NCBI GenBank assembly: GCA_013694795.1 | Contig: JACDBS010000217.1 | Span: 1-5,206 of the forward strand | Length of the DNA stretch: 5,206 nt | Source of the DNA: Chloroflexota bacterium | Lineage (GTDB): Bacteria > Chloroflexota > Limnocylindria > QHBO01 | Direction of reading: 5' to 3' | Part shown: one piece after another, positions 1 through 5,206 of the stretch | How the letters are laid out: every line of letters begins with the position of its first letter | Numbering within the stretch: position 1 is the first letter of the stretch | The notes under the pieces: model-generated | The model's input: only the letters and a program-made list of their open reading frames with translations | Database searches by the model: none | Told to the model about the DNA's origin: nothing | Made by a program: the position numbers and the translations under genes

Positions 1-2
1 CG

Positions 3-1283
3 TATGCCTCCGTCGACGACGCGCGGACCGCCACCCCGCAGCCAGCCGGAGCGGCGGCCGGACTCCATCACGCGGCGATCCACGTCATTCGCGGCCCGAC
101 AGAGCCCGTCCCGACCGTATCCGCCGACACGGAGACGCGCTCGGTTGCGGTGGTTCGTCCGAGGCCCCGACGCGCCAGGCGGTCGGTACCGCTGGTCGCG
201 CCCCTGGTCGCCGCGGGAGCGCTCCTGCTGACGGCGGTGGTAGCGGCCGCGACCTTCCTGCCGGCCGCCACCATCCGCATCACGCCGCGGACGGACCCGG
301 TTGGGCCGGTAACGTATCGGATCACCATCACGGAGCCAGAGCGCGCCAGGGGCACGGTCGCCGAAACCGCCACGGTCACCGCCACCGGGTCGTACCCGAT
401 CCAGGCCGCAGCCACCGGCAGCGTGGTCTTCCTCAACTGGAACTTCGTGCCGGTCGAGGTGCCCGCCCGCACCCTGGTGGCGGCAGGGGCGCAGGCGTTC
501 GAGACGACCGCCCCGGTCGTGGCGGGTGCCGGTGACCTGACTGGCGAGGGAACCATCCAGGCCGGCGAGGGGGCGGCGGGCGTGGTGGCAGCCGCGGTCG
601 GGCCGGCGGCCAACGTGCCCGCGGAGGCCATCAACCAGGTGCTCGACGAGGAGACTGCCGCTCGCCTGCGGGGCTTCCCGAGCAACACGGAGCGACTCGT
701 CGTCAACCCGGAGGCCACGGCCGGCGGGGTCAACATCACCGGTGTTGAGATCACGCAGGCCGATCTCGACGCCGCCGTTGCAGCCCTGCGAGAGGCACTC
801 GACACCGGCGTGACCGATGCGCTCCGGGGCACGGGCGACGACCTCTTCGCGGACGCGGCGGAGGCACCCGAGCCCGTCATCAGTGGAATCGAGGGGCTCC
901 TCGGCAAGCGCGACCAGGATCAGGCCGAGATCAGCGGGGAGCTCGCCTACGATCGTCTGTCCGTGGCGACGGACGAGGTCCGCGCCATGGCCGAGGAGCG
1001 ATTCGCAGCCGACCGTGATGCTGTCCCCACCCGCGTCGAGATCGGCGAGGTGCGGCGGGAGGGCGACGCGCTGACAGTGGCCGTGACGGTGACCGGCAGC
1101 TCGACTCCCGAGATCGGACGGCGCGAGGTCATCGAGCGGGTGGCGGGCCTCTCGGCGGATGAGGCAAAGGCCGCACTGGCCGAACTGGGCGAGGCCACGG
1201 TCGACCTGTGGCCGGAGTGGGTCACATCGGTGCCTGAAAATGACTGGCGCATCGAGGTCCAGATCATCGGCGCCGGATCGTGA
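3..1283 (+). CDS. Membrane-anchored baseplate J/gp47-like domain protein, 5' end outside window
   Basis: The frame is open from the left edge, so 426 residues are visible and the true start is probably upstream. The first 49 codons have G/C in 40 third positions, which supports coding there. They end in a basic stretch (RPRPRRARR) followed by one hydrophobic segment (bases about 186-260), then LPAATIRITP, as in a cytoplasmic region, a single membrane helix and an external domain. The outer part has the beta-rich pattern of Baseplate_J-like proteins: ATGSVVFLNW (about 409-438), then EVPARTLVAAGAQAFETTAPV (split here as EVPARTLVAA and GAQAFETTAPV), then an AxGxxxNVPAEAI-type segment near 592-635. 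The C-terminus (GLSADEAKAALAELG, then DLWPEWV) looks like a small separate subdomain. Function is unknown; these domains are known from phage tails, but this one sits in a housekeeping operon. Its stop overlaps the ruvX start by 4 bases. Alternative: a GTG at 150 would give a 377-residue signal-anchor protein, with only a distant GGAG (131-134) as ribosome site. Family assignment is by pattern, moderately sure; coding is very sure. Confidence 0.75.
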   Translation, partial: YASVDDARTATPQPAGAAAGLHHAAIHVIRGPTEPVPTVSADTETRSVAVVRPRPRRARRSVPLVAPLVAAGALLLTAVVAAATFLPAATIRITPRTDPVGPVTYRITITEPERARGTVAETATVTATGSYPIQAAATGSVVFLNWNFVPVEVPARTLVAAGAQAFETTAPVVAGAGDLTGEGTIQAGEGAAGVVAAAVGPAANVPAEAINQVLDEETAARLRGFPSNTERLVVNPEATAGGVNITGVEITQADLDAAVAALREALDTGVTDALRGTGDDLFADAAEAPEPVISGIEGLLGKRDQDQAEISGELAYDRLSVATDEVRAMAEERFAADRDAVPTRVEIGEVRREGDALTVAVTVTGSSTPEIGRREVIERVAGLSADEAKAALAELGEATVDLWPEWVTSVPENDWRIEVQIIGAGS

Positions 1284-1699
1284 CACGCATCATCGGCCTG
1301 GACCATGGCGCGAGGCGCATCGGCGTGGCGGTCGGTGACAAGGCGACCGGCATGGCGTTTGCTCGTGAAGCGATCCAGCGTCGCAACCTGAATGGCGATC
1401 TTGCCCTGGTGGCTGAGCTGTGCACCCGAGAGGCTGCCAGCCTGGTGGTCATCGGATTGCCGCTCAACATGGACGGCAGCGAGGGCGATCAGGCAGCGGC
1501 GGCACGCACGTTCGGCGCGGAAGTGGAGCGCATCGGTTTCGTGGTCGCCTTCGAGGACGAACGGTTGACCTCGTGGGAGGCCGGCCAGCTGCTGACCGAG
1601 GCCGGCCGGCGGCCTTCACGAGGGAGTGGCGAGCTCGATTCGACGGCTGCCCGCCTGATCCTGCAACAATATCTGGACCGACCCGAGGAGATTGAATGA
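1280..1699 (+). CDS. ruvX: RuvX/YqgF family RNase H-fold nuclease (putative Holliday junction resolvase)
   Basis: A 139-residue protein, the usual RuvX length. Motifs in order: GLDHGARRIGVAVGD at residues 6-20, with acidic Asp8 of the RNase H fold; VVIGLPLNMDGSEG at 56-69, the family signature; EDERLTSWEA at 92-101, with Glu94 as a second acidic residue; and ELDSTAARLILQQYLD at 118-133, with Asp120 as the third. All expected catalytic acids are present, so it should be active. Known roles of the family are Holliday-junction resolution and, in E. coli YqgF, processing of the 5' end of pre-16S rRNA; which applies here cannot be read from sequence. The GTG start overlaps the stop of the BPJ-like gene (GTGA). 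No ribosome site lies at normal distance (nearest GAGG at 1254-1257, 22 bases away), so translation probably depends on coupling. Its stop overlaps the mltG start. Confidence 0.95.
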   Translation: MTRIIGLDHGARRIGVAVGDKATGMAFAREAIQRRNLNGDLALVAELCTREAASLVVIGLPLNMDGSEGDQAAAARTFGAEVERIGFVVAFEDERLTSWEAGQLLTEAGRRPSRGSGELDSTAARLILQQYLDRPEEIE

Positions 1700-3069
1700 C
1701 CCGACGCCCCAGCCATTGGGAATACGAGGAGCGACGCAATGCACGCATCCGCCAACTGCGCGAGCAGCGTGAGGGACCCGTCCGCCGACGGCGGCGCGTG
1801 GAGCCGTTGCTGCTCGCGGCCTGGATCGCGGGGACGATCGCGCTGCTGGGCGTGGCGCTCGTGTTCGGCTTCAATGTCTTCTTCGCGCCGCGTGTCATGG
1901 CGTGGGTGGAGCAGAACCCGGGGGCCATTGAGCACGGCATCGTCCAGGACTTCGTGCAGTGGTATCAGCCCGAAGTGCTCGATGACGCGCCGGCCTCTGA
2001 CGAGCAGCGCCGCGTGACCGTCGACGTCGTGACCGGGTCGACCGACACCACCATTGGCCGGCTCCTGTTCGAGCACGGCCTCATCCGGAGCGAGATCGCC
2101 TTCCAGTACGCCGTGATCACCGCCGGGCGCGAGGGCACCCTGGCGGCGGGTGTTTACGACCTCTTTCCGACCATGAGGCCGTCACAGATTGTCGCGACGC
2201 TCCAGGGTCAGCCGTTCGGCGACGTCACGAGCGTCACCCTGGTCGAGGGCCTGCGCCTCGAGGAGGTGGTGGCGGCCTTCGCCGCCAGCAGCATGACCAT
2301 GAACATGGAGGAGTTCGCCAACCTGCTCCAGGCGCCGCCGGCGGACCTCCTGAACCAGTTCGACTTCCTCGCGGATCTGCCCGCGGGACGGTCGCTCGAG
2401 GGCTACATCCTGCCGGAAACGCTGGAGTTCGAGATCGGCTCCGATGCGCGCGAGGTCGTGGTGCGACTGCTCGAGCAGTTCGGTACCGCGCTGACGCAGG
2501 AGATCCGCGACGCGATCGCGGCCAAGGGGCTCACCCTGGACCAGGCGGTGATCGTCGCGTCCATCGTCGAGCGCGAGGCGGTCATCGACGACGAGCGCGC
2601 GCTCATCGCGGCGGTTTACACGAAGCGGTTCCTCGAGCCGGACAATGAGCAGACGGCCGGCCTGCTCAACGCGGATCCAACCCTCCAGTACGGTCTGACG
2701 ACCGGGCAGATCCGGCCCGACGGTCATCCGCTCCTGGCAGGCACGGAGGGCGCCACCCTGCCGGTCGACGAGTGGGGCTCGGTCGACTGGTGGCCACAGC
2801 TCCAGGTCGGTGGCGGCGACGTCGCGCTGGAGGAGTACCTGCTCGGCTTCCAGACCTACACCCAGGCGGGCCTGCCGCCGATGCCGATCGCCGCCCCGCG
2901 CATCGAGTCGATTGCGGCCCTGGCAAGCGCGCCGCTGGACGAGGGCTACCTGTACTTCGTGGCCGGCTGCCCGGGCGGCACGCGGGACGGGTCTCACTAC
3001 TTCTCGCGCACGAATGGCGAGCACGAGGCGCTCGTCGCTCAGGCGCGCGAGGAGTGCGCGGGCCAATGA
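1696..3069 (+). CDS. mltG: Endolytic murein transglycosylase MltG
   Basis: A 457-residue inner-membrane enzyme that cleaves nascent glycan strands within the chain and is thought to set strand length. A very basic cytoplasmic N-terminus (residues 1-36) precedes one membrane helix (about 37-60). A linker follows to about 105, then a LysM-like subdomain (about 106-172) and the YceG/MltG catalytic domain. Family motifs: SLEGYILPETLEF (233-245); VASIVEREA (288-295), where Glu292 matches the catalytic Glu218 of E. coli MltG; LNADPTLQYG (324-333); QTYTQAGLPPMPI (386-398), the counterpart of YNTY..GLPPGPI with the first Tyr as Phe/Gln; and YLYFVA...GSHYFSRTNGEHE (418-444). It is longer than E. coli MltG (340) mainly through the N-terminus, linker and a Trp-containing stretch at 359-385. 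The only two cysteines, 425 and 454, are both outside the membrane. GAGGAG at 1685-1690 lies 5 bases before the ATG, which overlaps the ruvX stop (ATGA). Confidence 0.95.
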   Translation: MTRRPSHWEYEERRNARIRQLREQREGPVRRRRRVEPLLLAAWIAGTIALLGVALVFGFNVFFAPRVMAWVEQNPGAIEHGIVQDFVQWYQPEVLDDAPASDEQRRVTVDVVTGSTDTTIGRLLFEHGLIRSEIAFQYAVITAGREGTLAAGVYDLFPTMRPSQIVATLQGQPFGDVTSVTLVEGLRLEEVVAAFAASSMTMNMEEFANLLQAPPADLLNQFDFLADLPAGRSLEGYILPETLEFEIGSDAREVVVRLLEQFGTALTQEIRDAIAAKGLTLDQAVIVASIVEREAVIDDERALIAAVYTKRFLEPDNEQTAGLLNADPTLQYGLTTGQIRPDGHPLLAGTEGATLPVDEWGSVDWWPQLQVGGGDVALEEYLLGFQTYTQAGLPPMPIAAPRIESIAALASAPLDEGYLYFVAGCPGGTRDGSHYFSRTNGEHEALVAQAREECAGQ

Positions 3070-4160
3070 ATGAACGCCTGGCGGCGCTCCGCGGCCTGCT
3101 CGACACTCGTGGGCTCGATGCCATCGCCCTGTCGCGCAGCGCGAACAAGCGCTACTTCAGCGGCTTCCGACTGAGCGACTCCGAGGGACCGACCTCCGGC
3201 TGGTCGGGGACGCTGCTCGTCACGCGCGACGCGACCATGATCCTGGCCGACTCCCGTTACACGGAACAGGCTCAGGCCGAGGCGCCCGACTGGGAGCTGA
3301 TCCCCACCGCGGGACGGATGGACGAGGAGCTGCCACCGCTCCTTCGGCGGCGCCGGGTCGAGGCGCTGGGACTGGAGGCGCTGGTCGTCAGCCACGCCGA
3401 CTGGGCCGCACTGGCCCAGGTGGCGCCCGGTGTCGAGCTCCATGCCATGGACGAGGAGCTCATGCGGTTGCGGATCGTCAAGGCGGCCTCCGAGGTGGAT
3501 GCCATCGGTCGGGCCTGCGCGCTGACCGATGCCTGCTTCGCGCACCTGATGGACTTCGTCAAGCCCGGAATGACGGAGCGCGCGGTGGCCTGGGAGCTCG
3601 AGTCATACTTCCGCGCCAACGGTGCGGAAGGGCTGGCCTTCGACGCCATCGTGCTGGCCGGGCCGCGCGCCGCCATGCCCCATGGTCGGCCATCCGACGC
3701 GGTTGTCGAGCGCGGCAACGTTCTTCTCCTCGACTTCGGCTGCGCGGTGGACGGCTATCGGTCCGACATGACCCGCACCGTGTTCGTGGGTGACGTTCCG
3801 GACCAGATCCGGCGGTCCCACGTCGCCGTGCGCGAGGCGCAGGCTGCTGTCATCGATGCGCTCGCGGTGGGAGTGAACGGCCAGGAGCTCGACGCCATCG
3901 CGCGGCGGCGTATCGAGGCGGAGGGGGTGGAGCCGTATGGGCACGGGCTGGGTCACGGCATCGGCCTCGAGACGCACGAACCGCCGCGGTTGCGCGCTGC
4001 AGAGGCCTGCACCCTCGAGGCCGGGATGGTCTTCAGCGTCGAGCCGGGGATCTACCTGCCCGGCGTGACCGGCATCCGGATCGAGGACATCGTCGCGCTG
4101 GAATCCTCGGGCCCGCGGCTGCTGACGACCTCGCCCCGCGAGGCCCTGGTCATCGGCTGA
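3066..4160 (+). CDS. pepQ: M24B metallopeptidase, Xaa-Pro aminopeptidase/dipeptidase (PepQ/PepP-like)
   Basis: A 364-residue cytoplasmic peptidase expected to hydrolyse the bond before proline in short peptides. An N-terminal creatinase/prolidase-type domain (about 1-130, with NKRYFSGF at 27-34) precedes a pita-bread M24 domain (about 140-362). All five dinuclear metal ligands are visible: Asp223 (LLLDFG), Asp234 (RSDMTRTVF), His297 (GLGHGIGLETHE), Glu326 (FSVEPGIY) and Glu340 (IRIEDIV). The substrate-side histidines His206 (MPHGRPS) and His304 are also present, so the enzyme looks intact. The start is the ATG that overlaps the mltG stop (ATGA), with GAGGAG at 3049-3054, 11 bases upstream. 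The frame stays open upstream to 2772, but that part is a shadow of mltG. Whether it is an aminopeptidase (PepP) or dipeptidase (PepQ) cannot be decided from sequence; the symbol follows the common pepQ-efp neighbourhood. It lies 285 bases before efp. Confidence 0.93.
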   Translation: MNERLAALRGLLDTRGLDAIALSRSANKRYFSGFRLSDSEGPTSGWSGTLLVTRDATMILADSRYTEQAQAEAPDWELIPTAGRMDEELPPLLRRRRVEALGLEALVVSHADWAALAQVAPGVELHAMDEELMRLRIVKAASEVDAIGRACALTDACFAHLMDFVKPGMTERAVAWELESYFRANGAEGLAFDAIVLAGPRAAMPHGRPSDAVVERGNVLLLDFGCAVDGYRSDMTRTVFVGDVPDQIRRSHVAVREAQAAVIDALAVGVNGQELDAIARRRIEAEGVEPYGHGLGHGIGLETHEPPRLRAAEACTLEAGMVFSVEPGIYLPGVTGIRIEDIVALESSGPRLLTTSPREALVIG

Positions 4161-4215
4161 ATTCCGGAAGGTATTGGCCATCAATCCATTGGTGACGGCT
4201 CCATCGCTCGCCCGG

Positions 4216-4393
4216 GCCTGGAAGGGTCAGGTAGGCACGCGGTGACTGATAAGGCGGCAATCTGTCCGCAGATCCAGACCAGAGGTCAAGTCGTGCGCTC
4301 AGCTCCGAGGCGACGAGGTGGCAGGAGCTGCCCAGATCGTCCCGACCAGTCACCCGGCGCATATCTGACCCGCTCGCGTAGCGAAAACCAGGC
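4216..4393 (+). promoter_or_regulatory. Candidate structured RNA / efp 5' leader element with long inverted repeat
   Basis: Arms 4224-4248 and 4347-4371 are in exact register: 20 of 25 positions are complementary and one more is a G.U pair. The best blocks are GGGTCAG with CTGACCC at the outer end and GGTGACTG with CAGTCACC at the inner end. Outside them GCCTGG (4216-4221) can pair with CCAGGC (4388-4393). Inside the arms lie three local hairpins: ATCTG-TCCG-CAGAT (4260-4273, a UNCG-type tetraloop), GACC-AGA-GGTC (4277-4287), and CAGCTCC facing GGAGCTG (4300-4306 with 4324-4330). A small TCGC-GTA-GCGA (4374-4384) sits between the outer clamp and the long stem. The whole would fold as a closed stem with a three-way or four-way branched head, about 178 bases, ending about 50 bases before the efp start codon. 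That is the form of a cis-regulatory leader or small RNA. I recognise no known riboswitch core, and the orientation is assumed from the neighbours. Pairings are seen directly; function is inference. Confidence 0.45.
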
Positions 4394-4434
4394 TGCGCGG
4401 TATCCTGATCGGCGCACCCTATCGGTCCGTCAAC

Positions 4435-4439
4435 AGGAG
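4435..4439 (+). promoter_or_regulatory. Ribosome-binding site that fixes the TTG start of efp
   Basis: AGGAG is followed by 6 bases and then TTG at 4446. This is ideal spacing, and the encoded N-terminus (ISTGDVKKG) lines up with that of other EF-P proteins. The site therefore decides for TTG over the in-frame GTG at 4242, which would add 68 residues unlike any EF-P. Confidence 0.8.
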
Positions 4440-4445
4440 CCACGA

Positions 4446-5006
4446 TTGATCAGCACCGGCGATGTCAAGAAGGGCGTGATCATCGAGCTCGACGGGCAGC
4501 TCATGAAAGTCCTCGACTGGAGCCACATCAAGATGGCGCGCGGCTCCGCGCAGGTTCGGATGAAGATGCAGAACGTGCGCAAGGGAGACATCGTGGAGCG
4601 AACCTTCCAGGCCGGCACCCGCTGGCCCCGCGCACGGGTCGAGCAGCGCCGGGTGCAGTACCTGTACGCCGACGGTACTACCTACCACTTCATGGACAGC
4701 GAGACCTACGATCAGTTCGCGGTGAGCGGCGTCATGCTGGGCGACGACACGCGTTTCCTCGTCGAGAACACCGAGGTCTTCGTCAGCTCGCACGAGAACG
4801 AGATCCTGGGTGTGGATCTGCCGGTCACCGTCGACCTCACGGTGACGCAGACCGATCCGGGCTTCGCCGGGGACACCGCCACCGGGGCCAAGAAGGCCGC
4901 CACGCTCCAGACCGGGCTGGTGGTGCAGGTGCCGCTCTTCGTCAACGAGGGTGATCTGCTGCGGATCGATACGCGCACCGGCGAGTACGTCACCCGGGTC
5001 CAGTAG
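4446..5006 (+). CDS. efp: Translation elongation factor P, with Arg at the loop tip
   Basis: A 186-residue protein, the standard EF-P length, that binds between the ribosomal P and E sites and promotes peptide bonds at polyproline stalls. Domain I (KOW-like) covers about 1-63 and two OB-type domains follow (about 64-126 and 127-186). Family features: YLYADGTTYHFMDSETYDQ in domain II, TDPGFAGDTATGAKKAATL near 137-155, and the C-terminal signature VQVPLFVNEGDLLRIDTRTGEY. The domain I loop reads HIKMARGSAQVRMK; aligned with E. coli VKPGKGQAFARVK, the modified Lys34 is replaced by Arg32. That loop also lacks the Pro-Gly before the tip. Rare TTG start, justified by AGGAG 6 bases upstream and by protein length. 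It is preceded by a structured non-coding region and followed by a palindrome 17 bases after its stop. The common partner pepQ lies upstream. Confidence 0.97.
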   Translation: MISTGDVKKGVIIELDGQLMKVLDWSHIKMARGSAQVRMKMQNVRKGDIVERTFQAGTRWPRARVEQRRVQYLYADGTTYHFMDSETYDQFAVSGVMLGDDTRFLVENTEVFVSSHENEILGVDLPVTVDLTVTQTDPGFAGDTATGAKKAATLQTGLVVQVPLFVNEGDLLRIDTRTGEYVTRVQ

Positions 5007-5023
5007 GGAAGTGAGCGTGGGAG

Positions 5024-5052
5024 CTATTTGTAACGAATCCGGTTACGAATAG
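5024..5052. repeat. Near-perfect 11-7-11 AT-rich palindrome abutting the xseA start
   Basis: Left arm CTATTTGTAAC (5024-5034), spacer GAATCCG (5035-5041), right arm GTTACGAATAG (5042-5052). Ten of 11 positions are complementary and the eleventh is a G.U pair in RNA. It fills most of the 48 bases between efp and xseA and stands out as AT-rich in a GC-rich window. No T-run follows, so it is not a typical intrinsic terminator. The right arm ends in the AG of the purine stretch AGGG (5051-5054) just before the xseA ATG, so a folded mRNA would partly hide the ribosome site. On the minus strand it also reads as two direct copies of ATTCGTAAC/ATTCGTTAC, 12 bases apart. It could be an RNA hairpin, an operator for a dimeric regulator, or a copy of a dispersed repeat. 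Confidence 0.65.
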
Positions 5053-5054
5053 GG

Positions 5055-5206
5055 ATGGCAGACCAGCCCACCCTCTGGGATCAGCCGGACGAGCAGGCAG
5101 CGCCTGCGGCGCCGCGTCCCACCCCGCGCATCCTGCGCGTCACGGATCTCAATCGGCGTGTCCGCAGCCTCCTCGACGCCGACAGCATCCTGGCCGACGT
5201 CTGGGT
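5055..5206 (+). CDS. xseA: Exodeoxyribonuclease VII large subunit, N-terminal fragment (cut by window end)
   Basis: Fifty complete codons are visible before the window ends. After a Pro/Ala/Gln-rich lead of about 25 residues (MADQPTLWDQP...), the sequence ILRVTDLNRRVRSLLDAD followed by SILADVWV matches the start of the N-terminal OB-fold of XseA, usually LTVSELNRxVRxLLExDxxLxDVWVxGEIS. The large subunit pairs with several copies of XseB to degrade single-stranded DNA in mismatch and damage repair. The ATG at 5055 is the likely start: the frame is the same as that of efp but has a TAA at 5031, and no other start lies between. Purines AGGG directly touch the ATG, so the ribosome site is poor, and an 11-7-11 palindrome covers the region just upstream. 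The nuclease domain is outside the window, so integrity cannot be judged. Confidence 0.88.
   Translation, partial: MADQPTLWDQPDEQAAPAAPRPTPRILRVTDLNRRVRSLLDADSILADVW

Larger units (their letters stand above)
4161..4445 (+). other. Intergenic leader region between pepQ and efp
   Basis: This 285-base gap is the only long non-coding stretch in the window. It starts with an 8-base palindrome, TTCCGGAA (4162-4169), just after the pepQ stop. A weak hairpin follows (GCC 4177-4179 and TCA 4181-4183 facing TGA 4193-4195 and GGC 4197-4199). There is no run of T after any stem here, so I do not see an intrinsic terminator for the upstream operon. The middle (4216-4393) has strong base-pairing potential and is listed separately. 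A frame joined to efp is open from GTG 4242, and an antisense frame is open across most of the gap. Both translate into Arg/Ser/Pro-rich sequence with no family character, so I treat them as chance. No promoter with both boxes is evident; TATCCT at 4401-4406 resembles a -10 but lacks a -35 partner. Confidence 0.6.

Noticed and set aside
68..907. Minus-strand open frame (279 codons) opposite the BPJ-like gene
   Set aside because: Low-complexity Ala/Ser/Thr/Arg product, typical of antisense frames in GC-rich DNA.
1570..1615. Repeated GAGGCCGGCC blocks within ruvX
   Set aside because: They are explained by the same Glu-Ala-Gly codons occurring twice in the protein (EAGQLLTEAGR).
2772..3065. Longer version of the M24 peptidase starting inside mltG
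   Set aside because: This part is the out-of-frame shadow of mltG. The ATG at 3066 gives the normal start of the prolidase N-domain and has a ribosome site.
2182..3066. Long minus-strand open frame (294 codons) opposite mltG
   Set aside because: It is complementary to conserved mltG motifs and its product is Arg/Leu-rich without recognisable domains; such antisense frames are expected at this GC content.
4162..4199. Intrinsic terminator after pepQ
   Set aside because: Only an 8-base palindrome and a mismatched short hairpin are present, with no T-run.
4229..4242. Resemblance of AGGTAGGCACGCGG to the T-box core (AGGGTGGNACCGCG)
   Set aside because: It needs two changes and a one-base gap, lacks the TGG that pairs with the tRNA end, has no specifier stem or downstream terminator, and efp is not a known T-box target.
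4224..4371. Small non-autonomous mobile element (MITE) with 25-base terminal inverted repeats
   Set aside because: No target-site duplication flanks the arms, and a further outer pairing plus inner hairpins fit a folded RNA better. A second copy elsewhere in the genome would reopen this.
4401..4406. TATCCT as a -10 box for an efp promoter
   Set aside because: No -35-like sequence lies 16-18 bases upstream (GTAGCG region). It is possible but not supported well enough to annotate.
4242..4445. N-terminal extension of EF-P by 68 residues from GTG 4242
   Set aside because: The added residues are Arg/Ser/Pro-rich without family character, EF-P has its full normal length from TTG 4446, and a well-spaced AGGAG supports that start.

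Overview
The window is a GC-rich stretch of bacterial chromosome in which every gene reads on the + strand. It carries a conserved housekeeping neighbourhood: a membrane-anchored baseplate-J-like protein (5' part missing), ruvX/yqgF, mltG, an M24 Xaa-Pro peptidase (pepQ-like), efp, and the first 50 codons of xseA. High GC, the ruvX-mltG-pepQ-efp order and the BPJ-like membrane protein ahead of ruvX suggest a high-GC Terrabacteria lineage. A Chloroflexota member (for example the Limnocylindria/Ellin6529 type) is my best guess. This is inference from gene order and protein character; no marker in the window proves it.

Positions 3-4160 form one tightly packed transcription unit. BPJ-like, ruvX, mltG and pepQ are joined by three successive 4-base stop/start overlaps (GTGA, ATGA, ATGA), so translation is probably coupled. 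Positions 4161-4445 are a 285-base gap with no convincing gene but with clear secondary-structure potential. It holds a 25-base inverted repeat (20 of 25 positions complementary, one more G.U) whose arms are about 100 bases apart and enclose three small hairpins, with an outer 6-bp clamp. Positions 4446-5006 are efp, with a TTG start behind a good AGGAG ribosome-binding site. Positions 5007-5054 are a short spacer almost filled by a near-perfect 11-7-11 AT-rich palindrome that abuts the start of xseA (5055 to the window end).

The genes share themes rather than one pathway: Holliday-junction/rRNA-type nuclease-fold housekeeping (RuvX), peptidoglycan strand termination (MltG), turnover of proline-containing peptides (PepQ-like), relief of ribosome stalling at polyproline (EF-P), and single-strand DNA degradation in repair (XseA). 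PepQ and EF-P are often neighbours and both concern proline.

The points most worth a second look are the structured efp leader, the palindrome over the xseA start, the arginine in place of lysine at the tip of the EF-P loop, and the BPJ-like membrane protein of unknown role beside a murein enzyme. I found no CRISPR array, tRNA, rRNA, insertion sequence or recognisable defence system.
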